Part shown: positions 26,319 to 36,237 of the stretch, one piece after another
Position numbering within the stretch: the first letter of the stretch is position 1
How the letters are laid out: each line of letters opens with the position of its first letter
Source: Planctomycetota bacterium
GTDB lineage: Bacteria > Planctomycetota > Planctomycetia > Planctomycetales > Planctomycetaceae
NCBI GenBank assembly: GCA_022600195.1
Contig: JAHZKX010000084.1
Span: forward strand, 62,001 to 126,000
Reading direction: 5' to 3'
DNA length: 64,000 nucleotides
The notes under the pieces: generated by a model
The model's input: only the letters and a program-made list of their open reading frames with translations
Database searches by the model: none
What the model was told of the DNA's origin: nothing
Made by a program: the position numbers and the translations under genes

Positions 26319-29234
26319 GTGATTCAAACTTTCAAAATGCTGTGTATTATCATTTGTGCGGTACTGGTTTCTCTACCATTGTTGGCGAATGATTCCAGTA
26401 ACACTCAGGTATGGACGTTCGCAAACAGTGATCATGGTTGGAAAGCCTACAATGCTTGTAATCTCGCCGTCAAAGAGAATGTATTGCAGGTGATCAGCAC
26501 AGGAAAAGACCCACACTTTGGTCGAGATCTCAAATCACCTGCTGGCTGGAAGAAGTTAAAGATTCGTGTGCGGTCTGCTCAAAATCAAAAAGGCGAAATT
26601 TACTGGAAAACTCAAAAACAAAACACCTACTCAGATGCACGTTCTCAAAAAATTCAAATCAAAAGCTCCCAAAACAAATGGCAGAATCTGGCTTTTGAAT
26701 TTTATGCGGACTCAGAAATGACAGGCTTGAGAATTGACCCAGCAAGCCAGAAAGGTCTGGTTGAGATTGAATCAATCACTCTGGAAAATTCAGAAGCCCC
26801 TCCTTCTGCAACGGCAACTCCCGTTGATCAAATCAAATTATTAAAAGATTTCAAGGTGGAATTACTCTATTCCGTACCCACGGATGAGCAAGGCTCCTGG
26901 GTCAGTATGACGATTGACCCCAAAGGGCGTTTGATTGCCTCAGATCAGTATGGGGATCTCTTTCGTATCACGCCTTCCAAAATTGGATCCAAAACAAACG
27001 ATACTCGAGTGGAACAAATGTCTGTCGATATGGGAATGGCTCATGGTTTGCTCTATGCGTTTGACAGTTTGTATGCAGTTGTAAATGGTGGCAAAAAACG
27101 GCCTTCCGGATTATATCGTCTGAAAGATACGAATGGTGATGATCAGTTTGATGAAGTGAAATTTCTGAGAGAAATCAAAGGGGGCGGCGAACATGGTCCG
27201 CATGCCATTATTCTCTCGCCTGATAAGAAATCACTTTACATTGCTGCCGGCAATCATACGGACTTGCCTGCACCTGAAAAATCAGTAGTGCCGCGTAATT
27301 GGAGTGAAGATTTATTGCTGCCACGTTTGTGGGACGCCCGCGGTCATGCCGCCGGAAAACTGGCCCCCGGTGGTTGGATCTGTCGAACCGATCCTGAGGG
27401 AAAGGAATTTGAAGTAGTAAGCATCGGATTTCGAAACGAATACGATATCGCCTTCAACCCCGAAGGAGAACTGTTTACGTATGATGCCGACATGGAGTGG
27501 GATGTGGGATCTCCCTGGTATCGCCCCACGCGTGTCAATCATGTCACCAGTGGTAGTGAATTCGGCTGGCGTTCCGGAACAGGTAAATGGCCCGATTATT
27601 ATCCAGACAGTCTGCCAGCTATCGTAAATATAGGTCAAGGTTCCCCCACCGGGATTGTATTTGGAACGGGCACAAAGTTTCCGGCCAAGTATCAAAAATC
27701 GTTGTTTATTTCTGACTGGAGTTATGGAATTATTTACGCAGTACATATGAAGCCACAAGGGGCCTCTTATGTAGCCACTTATGAAAAATTTGCCTCTGCG
27801 ACACCTCTGCCGGCGACAGATTTAGTCGTTAATCCTCTCGATGGCGCATTTTATTTTACGATTGGTGGCAGAAAAACGCAGTCGGGTCTGTACCGTATTA
27901 CTTATACAGGTAAGGAATCAACAGATCCTGTTCAACCTGTACCGGATGGTATGGCAAGATTACGAGAACTGCGTCGTGATCTGGAAGAATTTCACGGAAA
28001 GCAGTCAGAAACAGCTATTTATTCTATCTGGCAATTTCTGGGTCATAAAGATCGGCACATTCGATATGCAGCTCGAATTGCACTCGAACACCAACCCGTC
28101 GAACAATGGCAGAATTGTGTTTTGTTTGAAAAAGATCCAACTACACTGATTACGTCTGGAATTGCTTTAGCAAGAAATGGTACGCCAACATTCAAAACTC
28201 CCTTGTTGAATACTTTGAAAAATATTGACTGGAAGGCACTCTCTGAAACGCAGAAGAAGGATTTGTTGCGGCTGTATCAGTTAGTTTTTATTCGATTGGG
28301 AAAACCGACCGATTTGGAACGTCTTAATATTCTTGCTCAAATCAATAAAGCATATCCATCTCAAAATTCATTTATGAATCGTGAGTTAAGTCGAGTATTG
28401 ACTTACCTGAATGCTCCCAAAGTCATCGAGAGAACGCTCAAGTTGCAAAACAATGCTTTGACTCAGGAAGAGCAAATTCATTATGCCAAAGTTCTCAGCA
28501 GTATTTCAGTTGGCTGGAATGATGATCTGCGCAAGAAATACTTCAAGTGGTATTTGAAATCGATGGCTCATAAAGGGGGTATGTCATTCAATAAGTTTCT
28601 CGTGAATATTCGTGCGGAAGCTATCAAGACACTTTCCGATCAGGAAAAAGAAACGCTCAAGCCAATTCTGGATGTCAATCTGGAAAAAGCAGTGCCGATT
28701 GCAGAAGGGCCTCCAAGGTCTATCGTCAAGAAGTGGACTGTGGGAGAATTGTTGAGTGCAGTTAATGCTGATAAAAATCAGCGCAATTTTCAACGAGGGC
28801 GTGAAATGTTTGCCGCGGGAGCCTGCTTCAAATGTCATCGTTTTGCGGGAGAAGGCGGGACAATTGGACCCGATCTGACAGGCGCCGGAGGACGCTTCAA
28901 TGCTCAGAATCTGCTGGAGTCTATTGTCGAACCTTCCAAAGTGATTTCCGATCAATATGCATCAACAATGTTTGCCCTGGATGATGGCCGTGTTGTCAAT
29001 GGACGCGTCATTAACCTCAGTGGAAAAAATATGATGGTACTGACCGATATGACTCAACCCAGTAATCTGACTGTAGTGAACCGAGACACGATTGATGAAA
29101 TGATGCCTTCCAAGGCATCGATGATGCCAACGGGACTTGTCGACACATTGACCAAAGAAGAGGCATTGGATTTACTGGCCTATTTGAGATCAGGCGGGAA
29201 TCCTGATCATGAACTGTTTCAGAAGCAAAATTAA
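26319..29234 (+). CDS. Exported propeller protein with C-terminal heme c (PVC type)
   Basis: About 971 residues from GTG 26319, selected because AGAGG lies seven bases upstream; the TTG at 26301 has no such site. Order: signal peptide ending LLANDSS, a beta-sandwich module (about 25-150), a membrane-bound-dehydrogenase-type beta-propeller (about 165-530, with HGPHAIILSPDKKSLY and FRNEYDIAFNPEGELF), a helical repeat region (about 550-830) and a cytochrome c domain with one heme site CFKCH and the GPDLTGAGGRF loop. It is typical of planctomycete/verrucomicrobial periplasmic carbohydrate oxidation. The substrate is unknown. Confidence 0.9.
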   Translation: MIQTFKMLCIIICAVLVSLPLLANDSSNTQVWTFANSDHGWKAYNACNLAVKENVLQVISTGKDPHFGRDLKSPAGWKKLKIRVRSAQNQKGEIYWKTQKQNTYSDARSQKIQIKSSQNKWQNLAFEFYADSEMTGLRIDPASQKGLVEIESITLENSEAPPSATATPVDQIKLLKDFKVELLYSVPTDEQGSWVSMTIDPKGRLIASDQYGDLFRITPSKIGSKTNDTRVEQMSVDMGMAHGLLYAFDSLYAVVNGGKKRPSGLYRLKDTNGDDQFDEVKFLREIKGGGEHGPHAIILSPDKKSLYIAAGNHTDLPAPEKSVVPRNWSEDLLLPRLWDARGHAAGKLAPGGWICRTDPEGKEFEVVSIGFRNEYDIAFNPEGELFTYDADMEWDVGSPWYRPTRVNHVTSGSEFGWRSGTGKWPDYYPDSLPAIVNIGQGSPTGIVFGTGTKFPAKYQKSLFISDWSYGIIYAVHMKPQGASYVATYEKFASATPLPATDLVVNPLDGAFYFTIGGRKTQSGLYRITYTGKESTDPVQPVPDGMARLRELRRDLEEFHGKQSETAIYSIWQFLGHKDRHIRYAARIALEHQPVEQWQNCVLFEKDPTTLITSGIALARNGTPTFKTPLLNTLKNIDWKALSETQKKDLLRLYQLVFIRLGKPTDLERLNILAQINKAYPSQNSFMNRELSRVLTYLNAPKVIERTLKLQNNALTQEEQIHYAKVLSSISVGWNDDLRKKYFKWYLKSMAHKGGMSFNKFLVNIRAEAIKTLSDQEKETLKPILDVNLEKAVPIAEGPPRSIVKKWTVGELLSAVNADKNQRNFQRGREMFAAGACFKCHRFAGEGGTIGPDLTGAGGRFNAQNLLESIVEPSKVISDQYASTMFALDDGRVVNGRVINLSGKNMMVLTDMTQPSNLTVVNRDTIDEMMPSKASMMPTGLVDTLTKEEALDLLAYLRSGGNPDHELFQKQN

Positions 29235-29327
29235 CCTTTGGCATTACTTCTCGAGAGAAGCCAGGGGAGTAGATCCGCTTGTACCGTCTAACCGCTGAGC
29301 TACAATTCATTTTTACAAAGTGACACA
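29235..29327. other. Short intergenic region with tRNA D-arm-like sequence and hairpin
   Basis: The minus strand at 29304-29287 reads TGTAGCTCAGCGGTTAGA, identical in form to a tRNA D-arm. The rest does not fold into a cloverleaf: no T-arm consensus and a broken D-stem. A CTTCT-CGAG-AGAAG hairpin lies nearby (about 29247-29260). It is best described as a possible tRNA-derived remnant. Confidence 0.35.
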
Positions 29328-30587
29328 ATGATATACTCAAATAACATCACTCGCAGGGACTGGCTCACCAATGCAGCAGTCATCGCCTGTGGTGCTACGG
29401 CGCAGCGCGCCAAAGCGAACTCGGAAGAGCCAGTTAAAACAAAGTCTGTCGCCGCTATCGTGTCGATCTATGAGCCGGGGACACACGCTGATGTATTGGT
29501 TGGAAAAATTCTGGAGGGATGGAAGCAAGACGGCGGGACAGGGCCAGCTTTGAAGTTGGAATCATTGTATGTAGATCAATTTTCCGATCTTGATATCTCC
29601 CGTCAGATGGCCGCTAAGTACAATGTGCCCATTTTCGATACGATCGAAAGAGCAGTCACTGTCGGAGGTGACCATATCCCCGTGGACGGTGTGATCAGTA
29701 TTGGTGAGCACGGCGACTATCCCTTTAACGAAAAAGAGCAGCAACTCTATCCTCGTCGCCGTTTTTTTAAAGAGATCACTGACACCTTTGAAAAGTACAA
29801 CCGCGTTGTTCCGGTTTTCAATGACAAACATCTGGGACCCGTCTGGTCAGATGGGAAATGGATTTATGATCGTGCCCGGAAGATGCAGGTTCCTTTCATG
29901 GCCGGGTCGTCGCTACCACTGACTTATCGTAAACCCGAGATCAATCTTCCGCCTGGTTCTGAAATCGAGGCAGCCGTGGGAATTGGTTACTCCGGACTTG
30001 ATATCTATGGCATTCATGCACTCGAATGTTATCAATGTCTGGTCGAGCAACGTCGTGGTGCCGAAAAGGGTGTGAAATGGGTGCAATACCTCGAAGGCGA
30101 TGCAATGTGGAAAGCCCTGGATGAAGGCATCGTCCCCAAAAACCTGTTCACCGCGGCACTTGCCGCGGTGCCGAAACTGGACAATACTGATATTCGTAAA
30201 GACCCCGACGCAGCATTATTTCTGTTCAAGTATCATGACGGATTTTTGGGAATTCAGTTCATGCTGCAGTCCGTCAACCGTACTTCAGTGGCCCTCAAAC
30301 TCAAAGGGCAGCAACCGATTGCCACTCAATTTGAAGAGCGTACCGAACCCAGTCATCCCCATTTTGCTTACCTTTTGAAAGGCATTGAGCGAATGATACA
30401 CACCGGTCGTCCAACGTATCCCGTCGAGCGAACGCTGTTAACTGGTGGTATTCTTGACCGCGCTTTGACCTCAAGAATTCAAAATGGAAAACGGCTGATG
30501 ACTCCCGAACTGTCAATTCAGTATCAACCTGCCAACTATCCACATGCTCCCATGCCAGACTTGACTTCGAATCCTTCACGATCCTGA
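29328..30587 (+). CDS. Exported conserved hypothetical protein (twin-arginine-type leader)
   Basis: 419 residues with a short Tat-like leader (TRRDWLTNAAVIACGATAQRAKA). The mature protein is globular with no recognised domain name. Segments such as GKILEGWKQDGG, YNVPIFDTIERAVTVGGDHIPVDGVISIGEHGDYP and VPFMAGSSLPLTYRKP suggest an oxidoreductase-like or Rossmann-type fold, but I cannot assign a reaction. It follows the propeller-cytochrome gene by about 90 bases on the same strand, so the two may act together. Confidence 0.75.
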   Translation: MIYSNNITRRDWLTNAAVIACGATAQRAKANSEEPVKTKSVAAIVSIYEPGTHADVLVGKILEGWKQDGGTGPALKLESLYVDQFSDLDISRQMAAKYNVPIFDTIERAVTVGGDHIPVDGVISIGEHGDYPFNEKEQQLYPRRRFFKEITDTFEKYNRVVPVFNDKHLGPVWSDGKWIYDRARKMQVPFMAGSSLPLTYRKPEINLPPGSEIEAAVGIGYSGLDIYGIHALECYQCLVEQRRGAEKGVKWVQYLEGDAMWKALDEGIVPKNLFTAALAAVPKLDNTDIRKDPDAALFLFKYHDGFLGIQFMLQSVNRTSVALKLKGQQPIATQFEERTEPSHPHFAYLLKGIERMIHTGRPTYPVERTLLTGGILDRALTSRIQNGKRLMTPELSIQYQPANYPHAPMPDLTSNPSRS

Positions 30588-30615
30588 ACAGCCTCGAAAC
30601 GGTAATGACAGCTCA

Positions 30616-33516
30616 TTATTGAGATTTCGAAGCCAGCTTCTCTTTGTGTTTCACATGCAGCAGAACAGGGATCGAAGTTTGTTTCCCTTCCTGGGCTGCC
30701 TGGATATGAAATAAGCGCGTTGTTTCCGGAACCCATTTCGCGGCTGTCAGATAAAAGGTTCGTTCATTCATATTGTCCAGGAGAAGTAGTCCGTTCAGAC
30801 CGATGTTATCTACATAGACGCCATGCGGCAGATTTCGTCCGGCATACTCACGTCCAAAACTGACCACTCCACTATATCCGTTCCGCAACAGCAGGACTTT
30901 GGCCGCGATGGTTTCACCAGGGTGAATTGTCAACTCCAATGGTTTTTCCGGGATGCGTTCCAGATTGGAATCGATTACCTTAATTCTCTTTGTATTTTGA
31001 GGTGCAATTCTGACGAGTAATTTAGGTTTTTCCAATAGCTGGATTCTTCCCAGGGAATTGACGTTGTGCGTTCTTTGGATCCCGCCAATTTTCGCTGTGG
31101 CTGTGACATGGATTGGTTGATTCTCTCGAGTGGGTTTGAGAGCGACAACTGCATCAGGATTACCTGCTGTACCTGTAAACGAATCAGCAGTAATTAGTCC
31201 ATATGCGCGATCGTGACCCGCTTGAATGATAATCGGGCTGGTGACGTGCAATCCCCTGGGAACTCCTGTGATATCAACCTGGATTGGTCCCTGGAAACCA
31301 TCAATCCGCTGCGCAACGACTTCAATTTCTTTTCCACTACCCGCGTTCACTCTAGGGTTAGCTCCCCGGAGTGTTACTTTGAAGTCCGGTTTTCTGGGAC
31401 GGACTGTCAAATCGTAATGAAACTCTTTTCCCTGAAATCCACGTACATCAGAAACTCGCACAAAATACACGCCAGTCTTCGGAGCTTTAAAAATCAAACG
31501 GCTGTCATCACCCAGCTCCCTGCGCCCATCATCATTGTTTTCATAATAAACAGTGAAGTTAGGCAGGCCATTCGGCGGCAATTCAGTTCCGATTGGATGT
31601 GGCTCAACGATATAACAGGGTTCATGCAAGGCGTGAGTAATCGGACTGGTACCAAAATAAGTATAACGCTTACCGCCAGTGCCAGGGTAGACGTTGAATC
31701 CAGAGTCTGGTCCACGGGGATAGAGCCAGAGTTTAACGATTTCACCATTTGCATAGAGATATTCGTTTAGCTCCATTTCCTTCCAGTTATGAATTCGAAA
31801 ATCATTCAAAATATTCGAATCTTTTCCGCGAAACGTAAAATAGGAATCGCGGACAGCTCGCAGTAATACTCGGGGAATCTGTTTCCCATCTGCATCGAGA
31901 ACTTCAATTTTCGAATCCAATTTCGATTTCTTACGAGCGGCATTCGTTTCGATGTACCATTCTTCTCCCACTTTCGATTCAAAACGATACAGGTCAACGT
32001 CTGTTTGTCTTGTTTGTGTAGACTGTATCAAACCGCTGGCAACAACAGATGGCGAAGTCAGGACTGTGGCCTCAGAAGGTTGGTTATTAGGCTCAGTCTC
32101 TTTGATTTGAACTGGTTTGACGATTACATTCGAGTGAGAAACTGATTGCGGAGTTCTAGTCATCACACTCGGTTTCTCTACTGTTGCAGAAAGTTTTGAT
32201 GGGAGCGGATAACGCTGTAAGAGCCCATTACTGAACCCGACAAGTGCCATCTGAGAGTCAGGCGAAAATGCAACTGAGGTTGGGATTGCAGGGAGATCTT
32301 CTTGGACATGCAGCAGTTGAATCCGATTTGAATCCCAGATTTTAAGAGAACGATCATCAGAGATTGATGCCAGCAGTTTATTGTCAGGCGAAAAAATAAA
32401 TTGAATGATTGGGTTTTCATGAGCAAAACTGGCATGAACCAGAGGATTGATTTTCGCTGATTTTCGGGAAACAAATTTCCATTTACGGATACGATGGTCT
32501 GCACCCGTTGCCAGAATATAATTACCGTCCGGACTAAAAGAGACACAAACCTGTTCTTTGAGAGGCTGGCTGAGTGTGTCAAGACGGTTTCCCGTGGAGA
32601 CCTGCCAGACCTTGATGGTTGCATCGGCGGAGGCACTGGCGAGTGTCGTACTGTCTGGGCTGAAAGCTAAATCAAAAATCGCACCGTTGTGCCCCGTTAA
32701 TTGTCGAACGATTTTACCCGACGCCACATCCCATAAAATGATGCGCTGGTCATAGCTGCCAGTTGCCAACCACTTTTTATCCGGGCTGATTTGCGCTGCA
32801 TATAAGACATCGCGATGGCCGACAAATTCTTTCAACTTTTTGCCAGTCGAAACATCCCAGATCGCCGCCTGCCCGAATACTCCGGTCGTTCCGGAAGAGG
32901 TAATCAACCATTTCCCATCAGAACTGAATCGCACGGAATTCACCTTGCCGGGAAGTCCTTTTAGAGTATGAATGATCTTGTTTGTGTTGCCTGATGTGAT
33001 TTGTACTTCTGCAAAACGTGCGACGGCAATCAAATCATTCGCTGCTGACCAGGCAAGAAAATCGATGGGTCTGTTAACTGATTTTGTGGGCTTAATCTCA
33101 GGGACCGTTAATTTCATCCGTGCTGGCTCTTTGCCTGAAGGACCTTTGGCGCCCTGATCAATCCACTCGACCAGTAATGCGATTTCCTCGGGATTTAATT
33201 TCTCACCACTGTCTTCTGGAGGCATGACTGGTTTGGCTTCGCCTTTGACCATCCGAATCAGACGGCTGCTCTTACTGTCACCGGGAAGTAGAGCTGGACC
33301 ATGCTTTCCCCCTTTGAGCAGGCTGCTGTAAGAATCAATGGCAAATTTACCTTCGGGGTCATCGACGTTATGACAGCTTTCACAATATTTTCGGAACAGG
33401 GGAGCAATCTGTTTTGAATAGTTCAATTGTGTTTCTGCTGCCTGCAGTGTATCGGTTTGTCCGATCACCAGTATCAGCGAAAAAAACAGAATAGATTTTG
33501 TCAGAAAGTGTAACAT
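30616..33516 (-). CDS. Cytochrome c plus WD40 repeat protein
   Basis: About 966 residues from ATG 33516 (GAGG six bases upstream; the TTG at 33528 is less likely). Order: signal peptide, planctomycete cytochrome c domain with YCESCHNVDDPEGKF (heme CxxCH) and VMPPEDSGEKL, then about seven WD40 repeats (about 155-440; e.g. KWLATGSYDQRIILWDVASGKIVRQLTGHNG cut into blades), a pre-peptidase C-terminal-like beta domain and further beta-sandwich sequence. It is probably a periplasmic electron-transfer or scaffold protein. It is followed upstream on the strand by DUF1549/DUF1553 and DUF1501 genes in the same orientation. Confidence 0.9.
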   Translation of the reverse strand: MLHFLTKSILFFSLILVIGQTDTLQAAETQLNYSKQIAPLFRKYCESCHNVDDPEGKFAIDSYSSLLKGGKHGPALLPGDSKSSRLIRMVKGEAKPVMPPEDSGEKLNPEEIALLVEWIDQGAKGPSGKEPARMKLTVPEIKPTKSVNRPIDFLAWSAANDLIAVARFAEVQITSGNTNKIIHTLKGLPGKVNSVRFSSDGKWLITSSGTTGVFGQAAIWDVSTGKKLKEFVGHRDVLYAAQISPDKKWLATGSYDQRIILWDVASGKIVRQLTGHNGAIFDLAFSPDSTTLASASADATIKVWQVSTGNRLDTLSQPLKEQVCVSFSPDGNYILATGADHRIRKWKFVSRKSAKINPLVHASFAHENPIIQFIFSPDNKLLASISDDRSLKIWDSNRIQLLHVQEDLPAIPTSVAFSPDSQMALVGFSNGLLQRYPLPSKLSATVEKPSVMTRTPQSVSHSNVIVKPVQIKETEPNNQPSEATVLTSPSVVASGLIQSTQTRQTDVDLYRFESKVGEEWYIETNAARKKSKLDSKIEVLDADGKQIPRVLLRAVRDSYFTFRGKDSNILNDFRIHNWKEMELNEYLYANGEIVKLWLYPRGPDSGFNVYPGTGGKRYTYFGTSPITHALHEPCYIVEPHPIGTELPPNGLPNFTVYYENNDDGRRELGDDSRLIFKAPKTGVYFVRVSDVRGFQGKEFHYDLTVRPRKPDFKVTLRGANPRVNAGSGKEIEVVAQRIDGFQGPIQVDITGVPRGLHVTSPIIIQAGHDRAYGLITADSFTGTAGNPDAVVALKPTRENQPIHVTATAKIGGIQRTHNVNSLGRIQLLEKPKLLVRIAPQNTKRIKVIDSNLERIPEKPLELTIHPGETIAAKVLLLRNGYSGVVSFGREYAGRNLPHGVYVDNIGLNGLLLLDNMNERTFYLTAAKWVPETTRLFHIQAAQEGKQTSIPVLLHVKHKEKLASKSQ

Positions 33517-33576
33517 CAATGACCTCAAGTCAGTTGTATAGATAAACTGTTTTATATTAGGGAGTCGATTCTGAAA

Positions 33577-36087
33577 TTAGTGATTAAATAGAAACTCGCG
33601 GCTGCTGAGTACTCCCCAGAACAGATCTTCGATCGCCTGCCGTTTTTCTGCTGCCGGTGTTTCAGAGAGTAGTTTCGACAGTTGTGTCTCTTCCGCGACC
33701 GTTGGTTTGCGAGAAAGACATAACATATAAATATTTTCAATGAGTTCTTTTTCTGATTTTTTAGCTTCTAAGAATTTGGTAACACGACTTTCCTTAGCCT
33801 TGAGTTTATTGTTAATCGTATCACCATTGGAGATGTGCAATACCTGGATCATCGTAGGCTCTTCTGAACGTTCACATTCACAGGTAATCATACGCTCGTT
33901 ACGTCCGAACGTTTTCAGGAAGTAGGAAATCACTGATGAGTCGTAAAGCTGAATGGCTTTTGTCCCCTTAGGGTAGAAGTCAGTCTTTGTTGGGCTCGGC
34001 TCGTAATACATGTTGAATTCGTCGGGGACTTCCGTTACTTGCGAGATGGCATCCAGCAGAACCTCGGCCATCATCCGCCGAGGATAGTATCGGGAATAGA
34101 AACGCTGCTCGTCTTTATTTTCAGGAAGTGGCTGACTGCTTCTTTGATAGGCGGCAGACTGAAGAATCACTTTCATAAGTGATTTTAAGTCAAAATTCTT
34201 TTTGACGAGAAAATCGGAAGCAGCGACCAGTAACTCTTCATTACTGGCTGGGTTAGATTCCCGCATGTCGTCGACCGCTTCCACCAGTCCGACACCAAAG
34301 AAATTTGCCCAGACACGATTCGTAATTGAGCGACTGAAAAAATGATTCTCTTTCGAAGTCAACCAGTTTGCCAGATAGATGCGGCGGTCTTCCGGAGCAT
34401 TGATGTCGATCGGCGTTCCATCCAGAGGTGTGGGTGGTTGAGGCTTGCCTGTCAGAGGTTGAACCAGATCGCCTTCGGTGGCTACAAACAATGTTCGAAT
34501 TCCATCTCCGGAACCTGTGGCGCCACCCCAGCCTTTTGCTCGGACGCGTGAAAAGAAATTAGCCATGGCGTAATATTGATTATTGGTCCATTTTTCCAGT
34601 GGGTGGTTATGGCATTTCGCGCATTCAATGGACAAACCCAAAAATGCCTGGCTGACATTCTCGGTCATGGATTCAGGATCCTGATGCAGCGCGTAAAAAT
34701 TGGTGGCACCGTTTTCAACACTGCTGCCTTGCGCGGTGATTAACTCACGGACCATCTGGTCCCAGGGTGTATTGTTTTTTACGTGTGATTTAATCCATTC
34801 GTGATATTTTTTGACTGGCGCTGGTCGGATGAGCTCTCCATTGACCAGTAACAAGTCAGACCATTTGTACGTCCAGTAATCAACATATTCAGGACTGTTT
34901 AATAAATGGTCAATTAACTTGACCCGTTTGTCAGGACTTTGATCCGCAAGGAATTTCTTCGTTTCTTCAGGCTTGGGAAGTGATCCGATTGTGTCGATAT
35001 ACACTCTGCGAATAAAGTTGGCGTCGTTCGATTGAGGGGAAGGGGGAAGATTCAATCGTTTTAACTGTTTAATCACCAGTTGGTCAATAAAATTATGTTG
35101 TGGTGACTTTTCGTAAATCGTGGGATCAATCTTTTGAGAGTAAGGGGAGGTGATCTTCGAAATCGCAATTTTACTGGAGAAGATACAGACAATGGCTCCT
35201 TCACCAAAACCGGTCACTTTGACAAATCCCTGAGAATCAACCTGGGCCACTCGTTCATTGACCGAAGAAAACGTGGTCCACTGAGTGACATCACGCACCG
35301 ATTGATCTGAATAGTGTGCCTGCACAAGGAGATGCTGGGTTTGTCCTTTGGCCAGAATCGATCGAGCTGGTAGAACTTCCAGACGTTCAACCACGGGATC
35401 AGATTCAGCAGGTGTGGCAGCACCTTGTGCGATCCAACCCGATAGAATGCGGTATTCGGGAGAGTCGGTTTCAAAACGAACTCCTCCATTATGGGGGACT
35501 GCTCCCGTAGGTTTGATTAATAACAGGCTGCGAGCCGGGTCTGACAATTCTGTACGGCGTCCGCGGGATTGTTTGACAATTGTGTGATAATCACCCTGGA
35601 CATCGTATGCTTTCAGAGACAGTCGGAATCCCCCTTTGCCGGCGAGCGCACCATGACAGGCACCGGAATTGCACCCCGCTTTCGTTAAGATCGGTTGAAC
35701 GTCATTCCGGAAACTCCATTGATGGCCTTTTTCAAATCCTTTAACGACGACAGTACTTTTTGATTTAAGTCCTCCTGACGTAGCGGTGATCACTGCCCGT
35801 CCGTTGCTGACAGGCACCAATGTCTGGCTCTCAATTTTAACAACAGAAGGATTACTGGATGAAAGCTGGTATGCTTCTGTGACAGGTCCCGCGATTTTGC
35901 CATCACTGACTATCTGAACTGATAAACCATGACGTGATTCTTTCCCGTCAAGTTGAACCGACTCTGGTAACAGGACAATATTTTGATCTGCTTCCGCTGC
36001 ACAGAGATTAGTGTTTAAATGAGAAGCAAGCAATCCTGTAATAATCAGTAAGAGAAAGTACATCGTGTTATTTTTGAATGGATACAT
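33577..36087 (-). CDS. Big2-cytochrome-DUF1549-DUF1553 protein
   Basis: 836 residues. Order: signal peptide (about 1-30), bacterial Ig-like (Big2) domain, cytochrome-like motif AGCNSGACHGALAGKGGFRLSL (cut here from a longer run; spacing Cx4CH), a second Big2-type segment, DUF1549 (FIRRVYIDTIGSLPKPEE...LIDHLLNSPEYVDYW) and C-terminal DUF1553 (NRVWANFFGVGLVEAVDDMR; YPRRMMAEVLLDAISQVT). This architecture is common in planctomycetes and of unproven function. It ends close to the WD40-cytochrome gene, so they probably form one operon with the DUF1501 gene. Confidence 0.9.
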   Translation of the reverse strand: MYPFKNNTMYFLLLIITGLLASHLNTNLCAAEADQNIVLLPESVQLDGKESRHGLSVQIVSDGKIAGPVTEAYQLSSSNPSVVKIESQTLVPVSNGRAVITATSGGLKSKSTVVVKGFEKGHQWSFRNDVQPILTKAGCNSGACHGALAGKGGFRLSLKAYDVQGDYHTIVKQSRGRRTELSDPARSLLLIKPTGAVPHNGGVRFETDSPEYRILSGWIAQGAATPAESDPVVERLEVLPARSILAKGQTQHLLVQAHYSDQSVRDVTQWTTFSSVNERVAQVDSQGFVKVTGFGEGAIVCIFSSKIAISKITSPYSQKIDPTIYEKSPQHNFIDQLVIKQLKRLNLPPSPQSNDANFIRRVYIDTIGSLPKPEETKKFLADQSPDKRVKLIDHLLNSPEYVDYWTYKWSDLLLVNGELIRPAPVKKYHEWIKSHVKNNTPWDQMVRELITAQGSSVENGATNFYALHQDPESMTENVSQAFLGLSIECAKCHNHPLEKWTNNQYYAMANFFSRVRAKGWGGATGSGDGIRTLFVATEGDLVQPLTGKPQPPTPLDGTPIDINAPEDRRIYLANWLTSKENHFFSRSITNRVWANFFGVGLVEAVDDMRESNPASNEELLVAASDFLVKKNFDLKSLMKVILQSAAYQRSSQPLPENKDEQRFYSRYYPRRMMAEVLLDAISQVTEVPDEFNMYYEPSPTKTDFYPKGTKAIQLYDSSVISYFLKTFGRNERMITCECERSEEPTMIQVLHISNGDTINNKLKAKESRVTKFLEAKKSEKELIENIYMLCLSRKPTVAEETQLSKLLSETPAAEKRQAIEDLFWGVLSSREFLFNH

Positions 36088-36237
36088 CGTGAGCTTCTCT
36101 TTATGGATAGTTAAATTGCGAGATTTCTGATGACGTAACAGGAGTGTGTTCAGGAGCCAGTGGTGCAGACTCCGTTTACGATCTATTAAAAATCGTGATT
36201 TATTATATACACCAACATTTATGTTGATGTTGTGATG

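Noticed and set aside
29287..29304. Functional tRNA gene on the minus strand
   Set aside because: Only the D-arm pattern is present. D-stem pairing is broken and no anticodon stem or T-arm consensus can be formed.
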